Shown: one piece after another, positions 1 through 5,723 of the stretch
Layout: every line of letters starts with the position of its first letter
How positions within the stretch are numbered: the first letter of the stretch is position 1
From: Bacillota bacterium
GTDB taxonomy: Bacteria; Bacillota; Dethiobacteria; DTU022
Direction: 5' to 3'
DNA length: 12,022 nt
Assembly (NCBI GenBank): GCA_012797095.1
Contig: JAAZPS010000239.1
Location: 1-12,022, forward strand
Notes under the pieces: model-generated
What the model was told of the DNA's origin: nothing
What the model saw: the letters and a program-made list of their open reading frames with translations, nothing else
Databases searched by the model: none
Program-made: the position numbers and the translations under genes

Positions 1-405
1 GAATCCACATTTTGAATCGGCCGTTGTCCGGTGATACCTTTCGATCTAGCGGCCGGTAGAAAACAAAGGTGCCAAAGGTTGCTGATTGTAATCATCCACA
101 ATAGATCTTGATGGCCTCGTGCAAAAACCCGGCCCGGGCTCTGCCAGCCACAGTCCTTTCTGAAGCGACACGGGTCCTTCGGCTGCAGTAAAAACATTCG
201 GAAAAGGATGTAAACGCAATGATATTATTCGAAAGTAGATGAAAAAATTGCGAAGGTGGATTTCTCCATGGTACAATGTGATCGAACTGGACGGAATTGA
301 TCTCCAGCCAGGGCAACTTGCAGGTTTGTGCTGCTGTTCACTGTGGCGCAACTTGCAGACAGTGAAAGTGCCTCGATCCTCTGTCGTTGGAAAGGTGGTT
401 AAACA
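1..405. other. Intergenic / decayed region upstream of the XRE regulator gene
   Basis: I can support no intact gene here. The minus-strand open frames are short and mostly low in protein-like character. One of them carries a peptide (about 266-328) ending in VQFDHIVPW, which resembles the core of an HNH endonuclease motif. The residues that should follow (GG, then a second H/N) are absent, so at most it is a remnant. The right end contains a plausible sigma-A promoter (248-277) and an 11-bp direct repeat, GCAACTTGCAG, at 313-323 and 348-358. The first ~180 bases show nothing I can name. Confidence 0.5.
248..277 (+). promoter_or_regulatory. Candidate sigma-A promoter for the XRE regulator gene
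   Basis: TTGCGA at 248-253, an 18-base spacer and TACAAT at 272-277, preceded by TGG so that the -10 is of the extended TGn type. Transcription would begin near 284 and give a leader of about 120 nt before the gene at 406. The match is good at -10 and moderate at -35. The same bases encode the HNH-like peptide on the other strand, so one of the two readings may be chance. Confidence 0.4.
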
Positions 406-648
406 ATGACACGGATGACCGTTAGCTACAAGAAACTCTGGAAGATGCTTATCGATCGGGAGATGAAGAAGAAAGATCTGCAGGCAGCTGCCGGTGTCAG
501 CTCATCCTCGATCACGAAACTTTCCAGGAATGACAATGTGAGCATGGAGGTGCTGATCAAGGTCTGCACGGCGCTGGGCGTTGATTTTGGCGATATCATG
601 GAGCTGGTCCCGAAAAGAGCCGGGGCGGGGAGGCAGGAGCAGGAGTAA
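406..648 (+). CDS. Small Cro/C1-type (XRE) helix-turn-helix regulator
   Basis: An 80-residue DNA-binding protein made almost entirely of one Cro/C1-type helix-turn-helix domain. Residues 5-20 (TVSYKKLWKMLIDREM), the KKKDLQAAAGVSSSSITKL stretch at 21-39 (helices 2-3) and the VLIKVCTALGVDFGDIMELV end (49-68) follow the compact single-domain family common in Firmicutes and mobile elements. The last 12 residues (KRAGAGRQEQE) look disordered. The ATG at 406 has a purine-rich site AAAGGTGG at 391-398, 7 bases upstream. The next in-frame ATG (415) matches the usual family N-terminus but is too far from that site. The target is unknown; members often regulate themselves or a neighbouring restriction, toxin or phage gene. 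No such partner is intact here, so it may be an orphan. Family assignment is firm, role unknown. Confidence 0.88.
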   Translation: MTRMTVSYKKLWKMLIDREMKKKDLQAAAGVSSSSITKLSRNDNVSMEVLIKVCTALGVDFGDIMELVPKRAGAGRQEQE

Positions 649-786
649 CCGCAAAAAAGAGAAAAACGCGCGCGGGCTGCATTGCTACATCAGGAAGATT
701 GCGGTGCCCCGGGGGACAGCCTTGGCGGCCGGGGTTTCAAGCAGTACATTCCCGGTATCCTTATTCCACCGCTGTCTCCTCGTGCT

Positions 787-839
787 CGAGACGACAGGGA
801 CGGCCCTGGAAAGGATCATGGCGCCCGGGTCTCGTTTTT
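787..839 (+). terminator. Possible rho-independent terminator downstream of the XRE gene
   Basis: CGAGAC (787-792) pairs with GTCTCG (829-834), and TTTTT follows directly at 835-839. The long loop contains its own small hairpin, CAGGG-ACGG-CCCTG (795-808). The closing stem is only 6 bp, so this is weak. Its 5' arm also takes part in an alternative hairpin at 771-804. Confidence 0.35.
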
Positions 840-844
840 GGTGG

Positions 845-874
845 TGGCAGGGGAGCCGGAAAACAGGGTATAAT
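845..874 (+). promoter_or_regulatory. Weak candidate promoter for the TGS GTPase gene
   Basis: A perfect TATAAT lies at 869-874, but the hexamer 18 bases upstream (TGGCAG, 845-850) matches TTGACA poorly. Transcription would begin near 881, giving a leader of about 80 nt. Inferred from the -10 alone. Confidence 0.3.
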
Positions 875-959
875 TGAGTGATTGCGTGCATCTTTCGAAA
901 AGTATGACGGGCTCGTCTAGCGGGCAGCGGCACGCTCAATTGCAGAAGGAGGTTTGGTT

Positions 960-1925
960 GTGTCGGCCAATCTGACCCCGCAGTATCATGCAGCTGTGGA
1001 TAGATACCGCCAGGCCAGGACGATCGAGGATAGAGAGGCTGCTTTGCTGGAGATGCTTGCGCTTATTCCCAAGCACAAGGCCACTGAAAAGCTGCAGGCC
1101 GATATCAAAAGACGGCTCTCCCGGCTGAAAGAGGAGAGCAAGAAGAAAAAGACAGCGAAGGGTTTCGATCCCTTTGCCGTGGAGAGGGAGGGTGCGGGTC
1201 AGATTGTTCTGGCGGGCTATCCCAACAGCGGCAAATCCGCCTTGGTGGGAGCCCTGACCCGGGCCCGGGTCAAGGTGACCGATTACCCCTATGCCACCGC
1301 TCTGCCGGTTTCAGGGATGATGCCGTACGAGGATACCTATATCCAGCTGGTGGATACGCCCCCGGTTACCATTGAAGCGATTCCACCCGGTCTGACCGGT
1401 ACCTTCAAGGCCGCCGATCTGCTGCTTGTTATCGTCGATGCTGCTTCACCGGAATGTCTTGATCAGCTCGAGGGAATGCTCCAGCTGCTTCAGAAACGCG
1501 AGGTGATCGATCTTTCGGAGGAGGGAGAGATCGCCGATTCGGTGCCGTTCATGATCGCCGCTTCCAAGATCGATCTGCCGGAAAGCGGAGAAAATCTGCA
1601 GCTACTGCAGGAACTGAGGCCCGATCTCCATCTGGAGCCTATCTCCTGCCACGGCTCCGGGCTGGATCAACTGCGTCAGAAGATCTTTGAAGCGCTGGGG
1701 GTGATCCGGGTCTACGGCAAAGCACCCGGGCGGGATCCGGACAGGGAGAAACCCTTTATCCTGAGGAAGGGGAGCACCGTGCTCGATTTTGCCGAGATGG
1801 TTCACAAGGATATCCCCCGGAAGCTGAAAAGCGCCCTGGTCTGGGGCTCCTCCCGCTTTGACGGCCAGGCCGTGGCGCGGGACTATCCACTGGAGGATCG
1901 GGATATCGTGGAGCTGCAGCTCTAG
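960..1925 (+). CDS. DRG/Obg-like GTPase with C-terminal TGS domain
   Basis: A 321-residue P-loop GTPase. An N-terminal helical, basic region (1-78, with a KKKK stretch near 61-64) precedes the G domain: G1 GYPNSGKS at 86-93, a DYPYAT switch-I element at 108-113, G3 DTPP at 132-135, G4 as SKID at 202-205 instead of NKxD, and a G5-like SCHG at 229-232. Residues 265-321 form a TGS domain, the ubiquitin-like fold also found in ThrRS and SpoT. The order matches the DRG branch of Obg-family GTPases, which act on ribosomes; a bacterial substrate is not known to me. The GTG at 960 is chosen because AAGGAGG (946-952) lies 7 bases upstream. An in-frame TTG at 954 would almost touch that site. The Ser in G4 and DTPP in G3 are atypical and may alter nucleotide affinity or hydrolysis. 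Confidence 0.85.
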   Translation: MSANLTPQYHAAVDRYRQARTIEDREAALLEMLALIPKHKATEKLQADIKRRLSRLKEESKKKKTAKGFDPFAVEREGAGQIVLAGYPNSGKSALVGALTRARVKVTDYPYATALPVSGMMPYEDTYIQLVDTPPVTIEAIPPGLTGTFKAADLLLVIVDAASPECLDQLEGMLQLLQKREVIDLSEEGEIADSVPFMIAASKIDLPESGENLQLLQELRPDLHLEPISCHGSGLDQLRQKIFEALGVIRVYGKAPGRDPDREKPFILRKGSTVLDFAEMVHKDIPRKLKSALVWGSSRFDGQAVARDYPLEDRDIVELQL

Positions 1926-2075
1926 CGATCCTTTCAATCATCCTGTCCAGATCCGCTGCTTCATCATGAAGAGCATTTGCTGTCGAATAAGATCAGGGTT
2001 CGTTCCTGCAGCAGTGAAAACCTTAAAATGCAGGGACCGCGGTTAATGCTGATTCGGTTAAGCGGGGGGAAAAGG

Positions 2076-2714
2076 ATGGCTTTTGATTTCAAGAAAGAAT
2101 ACAAAGAGCTGTATACGGCGAAGGGTAAACCGGTAATCCTGCAGGTGCCGCTGATGTACTATCTGGCTGTGCGCGGCAAGGGTGATCCGAATGAGGAAGG
2201 CGGCGCTTATCAGCATGCTGTCAGCGTTCTTTATGCGATTGCATATACCATCAAAATGAGCTACAGGGGGTCACATAAAATAAGGGGCTTTTTTGAATAC
2301 GTGGTCCCTCCACTGGAGGGCTTCTGGTGGCAGGATGGCGTAAATGGTATTGATTACGGAAACAAGCAGCTGTTCAACTGGATTTCGGTGATCCGTCTGC
2401 CAGATTTTGTTGCTGAAGATGATCTTCAATGGGCTGCAGCGGAAACGGCCAGAAAGAAAAAAATGGACTGTTCTGCGGCACAATTGTTGAGTTTAGACGA
2501 GGGTCTGTGCGTGCAGATGATGCACACAGGCCCCTTTGATGATGAGTCGGCTACCATTTCCGTTATGGATAGGTACCTGAATGAAAAAGGGTATATCAAT
2601 GATATATCGGACACCCGTTTACACCATGAGATTTATCTTTCGAACACCCGCAAGGTGGAGCCCTCAAAATGGAAAACAGTGATCCGCCATCCCATCAGAA
2701 AGCCCCATGCGTGA
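2076..2714 (+). CDS. GyrI-like small-molecule-binding domain protein
   Basis: A 212-residue soluble protein whose whole length matches stand-alone GyrI-like proteins (COG4832 type), relatives of the effector-binding domain of the BmrR/SoxS-Rob group. Recognisable elements are the N-terminus MAFDFKKEYKELY, VRGKGDPNEEGGAYQ (32-46), YTIKMSYRG (57-65), the aromatic segment EYVVPPLEGFWWQ (74-86) and the end HHEIYLSNTRKVEPSKWKTVIRHP (about 183-206). There is no DNA-binding domain. Such folds bind hydrophobic cations or, in some members, hydrolyse small electrophiles; the substrate here is unknown. The ATG at 2076 gives the usual family N-terminus and follows a purine-rich GGGGGGAAAAGG (2064-2075). 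An upstream in-frame start at 1977 would add residues with no family resemblance. The gene is more AT-rich than those to its right, so horizontal acquisition is possible. Confidence 0.85.
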   Translation: MAFDFKKEYKELYTAKGKPVILQVPLMYYLAVRGKGDPNEEGGAYQHAVSVLYAIAYTIKMSYRGSHKIRGFFEYVVPPLEGFWWQDGVNGIDYGNKQLFNWISVIRLPDFVAEDDLQWAAAETARKKKMDCSAAQLLSLDEGLCVQMMHTGPFDDESATISVMDRYLNEKGYINDISDTRLHHEIYLSNTRKVEPSKWKTVIRHPIRKPHA

Positions 2715-2752
2715 ATACCTGCGCGAGCAGATCCATTTAACAGAGCATCGCA

Positions 2753-2776
2753 ATTATGATCCTGATTATGATCCTG
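2753..2776. repeat. Tandem duplication of a 12-mer
   Basis: ATTATGATCCTG occurs twice head to tail (2753-2764 and 2765-2776) with no mismatch. It may be simple slippage or two adjacent binding sites; nothing else in the window matches it. Confidence 0.85.
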
Positions 2777-2867
2777 GGTAGAATTGGGTGGGATCGGTAG
2801 CAGGGTTGTCGAGGTGGAATTGGCTGCCCCTCTAGCAGAGCTCGTTGTAGCGGGTAATCCTTGTTTC

Positions 2868-2903
2868 TGGATGCTCCGGCTAGGCTCGATCCCGGAGCAT
2901 TCG
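2868..2903. other. Strong isolated hairpin / inverted repeat
   Basis: ATGCTCCGG (2871-2879) and CCGGAGCAT (2892-2900) form nine Watson-Crick pairs around a 12-base loop. A further G:U, G:C and U:G pair extend the stem to 2868 and 2903. No T-run follows, so it is not a classic terminator. It could be part of a leader RNA, a small RNA or a processing site. Confidence 0.6.
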
Positions 2904-2910
2904 CAAAATG

Positions 2911-2941
2911 GGGCTTTAATTGTCGATATATTGAGCCTTTT
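2911..2941 (+). terminator. Weak rho-independent terminator candidate
   Basis: GGGCT (2911-2915) pairs with AGCCT (2934-2938, with one G:U), with inner AAT/ATT pairing, and the stem runs into TTT at 2939-2941. It could end the GyrI-like transcript, though it lies about 200 bases past that stop codon. Confidence 0.3.
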
Positions 2942-3131
2942 GTGCAGGGTACTGGCCCTGCGGTTGCGAATAGAATATTACAGGGACGAAACAACACCGG
3001 TGAAAGCAGAAGCACTGTGATCAGCCGGTGTTATTGGGTGAAAAAATGACCCCGAGACAGTCAATCATGGCAGCGGCTTTCCCTGCCGGTGGAGCCGCCT
3101 GCCGGGTGATAGTGAAAGGAGGACAGATCTC

Positions 3132-4601
3132 TTGGCCGATCATCTCAGTAAAATTATTCAAGAGGAGCGCTCGCCCGCGTTTGATTATGCCCTGCTTGCG
3201 GAAAAAATTAGCGCTATTGTCGGCCGCGCAGGTGTTTCGGCTGACGGGGCAGACCGGTTGGCCAACTGCCGCGATTACTGGCCCATGGGCACACTCTGGT
3301 TCCTGGAGGGAAAGGCGCCGGCGCTGCCCGATCTGGTTGTCTGGCCGCGCAGCACCCCCGAGGTGGCTGCAGTGCTCAGACTGGCCGGGGAGAACAATGT
3401 TCCGGTAACACCCTTTGGCGAGGGCTCCGGAGCGCTCGGCGGGGCGATCCCGCTCAAGGGCGGCATTGTTCTGGATCTGAAGAAGATGAACCGGGTCTTG
3501 AAGCTGGACCGGGACAATCTCATGATTACGGTGGAACCCGGCCTCAATGGAGCGCGTTATGAAGAATATTTAAACAAGCATGGCTTTACCGGGGGCCATT
3601 TTCCCCAGTCGCTGCGCTGCTCCACCGTTGGGGGATGGGTCGCCTGCCGGGCGGCGGGAACCTTTTCCACCCGCTACGGCAAGATCGAGGATATGCTGGT
3701 CTCTCTTGAGGCGGTGCTGCCGGATGGGACCATCGTTCACGGGCGCAATTTGCCGCGGACCTCCACCGGTCCGCGGGTGGATCATCTCTTTTTAGGGTCG
3801 GAGGGGACTCTCGGGGTGATCACCGCAGTGACCCTGCGGATCTGGCCCTGTCCAAACGAGAAGATCTACTGCTCCTACGCCTTTGAAACAGTCGAGCTGG
3901 CTCTGGAGGCGATCCGCGGGCTGATCCAGGCCGGGGCCCGCCCGGCAGTGGTCCGGTTGTACGATTCTGCAGAGACGGCGCATCATTTTCCCGAATGCGG
4001 GGAGGCGGCGGGGCGTGCCATCCTGATCTTGCTTTTTGAAGGCGACAGCGGGATCATCGCTGCCGAGGATAGGCTGGCAGCGGAGTACGCCCACAAACAG
4101 GGCGCCGTTGCGGCCGGTTCTGCACCGGTGGAGCGCTGGCTGAAGACCCGTTTCAATATCGGAATCTCCTCGCAGCTCTTCCGCCAGGGGGCGGTGGTCG
4201 ATACGATCGAGGTCTCCACCTCCTGGACCAATGCCGCCCCGCTTTATCATGCCATGCAGAAAGCGATGCTGGGGGTGAAGGGGACGGTGCTTGCCTCGGG
4301 ACACTATTCCCACGTCTACCCCGAGGGGACGGCGCTTTACCTGACCCTGATCGGTTTTCCTCCCGGTGACAAGGCGGAATATTACAAGCGTCTCTGGAGT
4401 GCGGCCATGGAAAGCTGCCTGGCCCTGGGCGGCGCCATCAGCCACCACCATGGTGTCGGCCTGCATCGGGGCCTCTGGATGGCCCAGGAGCACGGCACGA
4501 CGCTGGAGGCGCTGCGCCGGATCAAGAGTGCCCTTGATCCGCAGGGGATCATGAATCCGGGCAAGCTGGGTCTGGAGGAGGTGGAGAAATGGCGGAAGTA
4601 A
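3132..4601 (+). CDS. FAD-binding oxidase of the alkyldihydroxyacetonephosphate synthase-like group
   Basis: A 489-residue flavoprotein with an FAD_binding_4 (VAO-type) domain followed by the FAD-oxidase C-terminal domain (COG0277). FAD contacts are expected from PVTPFGEGSGALGGAIP (91-107), GHFPQS (155-160), STVGGWVACRAAG (164-176) and the DHLFLGSEGTLGVIT stretch (217-231). Several features favour alkyl-DHAP synthase (AGPS, ether-lipid formation) over GlcD or D-lactate dehydrogenase: STRYGKIEDM (179-188), PAVVRLYD (271-278), LLFEGD (300-305), SHVYPEG with Tyr396 (393-399), and ISHHHGVGLHR with a triple His at 438-440. These match the Tyr and His-His-His motif described as catalytic in AGPS. 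The chosen TTG start has AAAGGAGG (3115-3122) nine bases upstream. It overlaps the next gene by 13 bases, so coupled translation and a complex are likely. The actual substrate is unproven; annotation pipelines would probably call it glycolate oxidase subunit GlcD. Confidence 0.85.
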   Translation: MADHLSKIIQEERSPAFDYALLAEKISAIVGRAGVSADGADRLANCRDYWPMGTLWFLEGKAPALPDLVVWPRSTPEVAAVLRLAGENNVPVTPFGEGSGALGGAIPLKGGIVLDLKKMNRVLKLDRDNLMITVEPGLNGARYEEYLNKHGFTGGHFPQSLRCSTVGGWVACRAAGTFSTRYGKIEDMLVSLEAVLPDGTIVHGRNLPRTSTGPRVDHLFLGSEGTLGVITAVTLRIWPCPNEKIYCSYAFETVELALEAIRGLIQAGARPAVVRLYDSAETAHHFPECGEAAGRAILILLFEGDSGIIAAEDRLAAEYAHKQGAVAAGSAPVERWLKTRFNIGISSQLFRQGAVVDTIEVSTSWTNAAPLYHAMQKAMLGVKGTVLASGHYSHVYPEGTALYLTLIGFPPGDKAEYYKRLWSAAMESCLALGGAISHHHGVGLHRGLWMAQEHGTTLEALRRIKSALDPQGIMNPGKLGLEEVEKWRK

Positions 4602-5689
4602 ACCGGGAGATGCTGCTTGATTGTGCGCTTTGTCCGAATATGTGCCGCTGCGAATGTCCAGTCGATCAGGAATGGAGGCGTGAAGCCTCCTCCCCTGCAG
4701 GCAAGGCCCGTCTGGCCCATCTGTTGCTGGAGGGGCGGATCGAATGGGACAGTGCTCTTCTGGAGGCGCTCTCGAGTTGCCTCGGCTGCCGTGGCTGCCA
4801 GTTGCTCTGCCCCTTTCCCGAGCTGGACCTGGCCGAGGAACTGCTCCGGATGCGGACCGAGGAGCGCCCCGCGGGGATGGTTCTGCCCGCAGCGGTCCCT
4901 TATCTGAATAACCTGAAAAAGTTTGGCAGCCCCTACGGCGCCCGCCCCACCGGCGGGGCCGCTTCCGGGCCGCCGGAGAAACCCGAGGTGCTCTACTTCA
5001 CCAACTGCACTGCCCAGGCGAACAACCCCCGGATGCAGCAGCGCACCGTGGAGCTGCTTGAGGCTGCGGGGGTCTCCTACCGGGTGCTCGATCAGTACTG
5101 CTGCGGTTATCCGGCGCAGATCTGGGGCGATCTGGAGCTGGCCCGGCAGCTGGCTGCGGAGAATGCGGCGCAGATCAATGCAAGCGGCGCTGCGCTGCTG
5201 CTGACCGATTGCCCGGAATGCTGGCATACCTTTACCGCGCGCTATCCCCACTGGGGCAGCGAGCTGAGTCTGCCGGTGGTCGATACGGCCACCTATTTCC
5301 TCGAGCTGGTCCGCGAACAGCGGTTGAAACCGGGACCGATTGAAGGGATCACGGCCGTGACCTATCATGATCCCTGCATCTGGGCGCGGGTAGCGGAAAG
5401 ATGTGAGGCGCCGCGTGAACTGCTGCAGAGCATCCCCACGCTGGAGCTGAAAGAGGCCCGGCCTGCAGGAAAGGAGACGCGCTGCTGCGGCGCTGGGGCG
5501 ATGTTTCAGCTGCTCTTCCCGGAACAGTCCGCCCAGATCGCCCGGCGGCGTCTGGAAGAGCTGCCGCCGGCCGATGCGGTGGTCACCGCCTGCCCCTTCT
5601 GCCGGGAGAACCTGCAGGTAGACGGTGCCAGGCTGCTCGATCTGGTCGAACTTCTCGGCTGCTCTGTTTTACAGGAAAGGGATAGGTGA
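4589..5689 (+). CDS. Iron-sulfur CCG-domain (GlcF/GlpC/HdrB-like) electron-transfer protein
   Basis: A 366-residue soluble protein. The N-terminus carries two cysteine clusters suited to [4Fe-4S] centres: Cys12, 15, 19, 21 and 23 (CALCPNMCRCECP) and Cys64, 67, 70 and 74 (CLGCRGCQLLCP). Two CCG domains follow: YFTNC (136-140) with CCGYP (171-175) and DCPEC (207-211), then HDPC (260-263) with CCGAGAMFQ (299-307) and CPFC (335-338). CCG domains bind non-cubane or linked clusters in HdrB, GlpC and GlcF. The protein probably accepts electrons from the flavoprotein encoded immediately upstream and passes them to quinone or another carrier; no membrane segment is seen. The ATG at 4589 lies inside the preceding gene, after a GGAGGAGGTGGAG stretch. 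The extra Cys in the first cluster and its CxxCx3C spacing are unusual. The partner is inferred from the overlap. Confidence 0.85.
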   Translation: MAEVNREMLLDCALCPNMCRCECPVDQEWRREASSPAGKARLAHLLLEGRIEWDSALLEALSSCLGCRGCQLLCPFPELDLAEELLRMRTEERPAGMVLPAAVPYLNNLKKFGSPYGARPTGGAASGPPEKPEVLYFTNCTAQANNPRMQQRTVELLEAAGVSYRVLDQYCCGYPAQIWGDLELARQLAAENAAQINASGAALLLTDCPECWHTFTARYPHWGSELSLPVVDTATYFLELVREQRLKPGPIEGITAVTYHDPCIWARVAERCEAPRELLQSIPTLELKEARPAGKETRCCGAGAMFQLLFPEQSAQIARRRLEELPPADAVVTACPFCRENLQVDGARLLDLVELLGCSVLQERDR

Positions 5690-5723
5690 AGCGGCAGAAG
5701 ATTATCTAAACGGGGGTGAGGCC

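Larger units (their letters stand above)
649..959. other. Structured GC-rich gap between the XRE and GTPase genes
   Basis: About 310 bases with no convincing gene; the short frames here have no family-like sequence. It contains an imperfect hairpin (771-804), an overlapping terminator-like hairpin with a T5 run (787-839), a TATAAT hexamer (869-874) and the Shine-Dalgarno sequence of the GTPase gene (AAGGAGG, 946-952). No tRNA, T-box (TGGNACCGCG) or riboswitch core I know was recognised. Confidence 0.5.
2715..3131. other. Structured non-coding gap upstream of the flavoprotein cassette
   Basis: About 417 bases with no supported gene. Read left to right it holds: a tandem 12-mer (2753-2776); a strong hairpin (2868-2903); a terminator-like hairpin (2911-2941); an inverted repeat AACACCGG/CCGGTGTT (2993-3000 and 3025-3032); and a GC-rich hairpin (3069-3103) just ahead of the Shine-Dalgarno sequence of the next gene. 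A TAGAAT at 2971-2976 could be a -10 element but has no clear -35. No known riboswitch consensus was recognised. Confidence 0.5.

Noticed and set aside
581..939. Several overlapping short frames between the XRE and GTPase genes
   Set aside because: They occur in multiple frames on both strands with no protein-like signature. The structured RNA reading explains the sequence better.
2784..3020. Short plus-strand frame (78 codons) in the gap before the flavoprotein gene
   Set aside because: No Shine-Dalgarno sequence, no recognisable family, and it spans two hairpins, so it is more likely non-coding.
3792..4493. Long minus-strand open frame (233 codons) opposite the flavoprotein gene
   Set aside because: It is fully antisense to a gene with clear catalytic motifs, has no family resemblance, and is typical of spurious frames in GC-rich coding DNA.
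3132..4601. Calling the flavoprotein glycolate oxidase subunit GlcD
   Set aside because: Tyr396, the triple histidine 438-440 and the STRYGKIEDM region fit the AGPS-like branch better. The GlcF-like partner is the only argument for GlcD.
4382..5368. Minus-strand open frame of 328 codons opposite the iron-sulfur gene
   Set aside because: Antisense to a gene with intact CCG motifs and composed of low-plausibility sequence. No ribosome binding site or family match was recognised.
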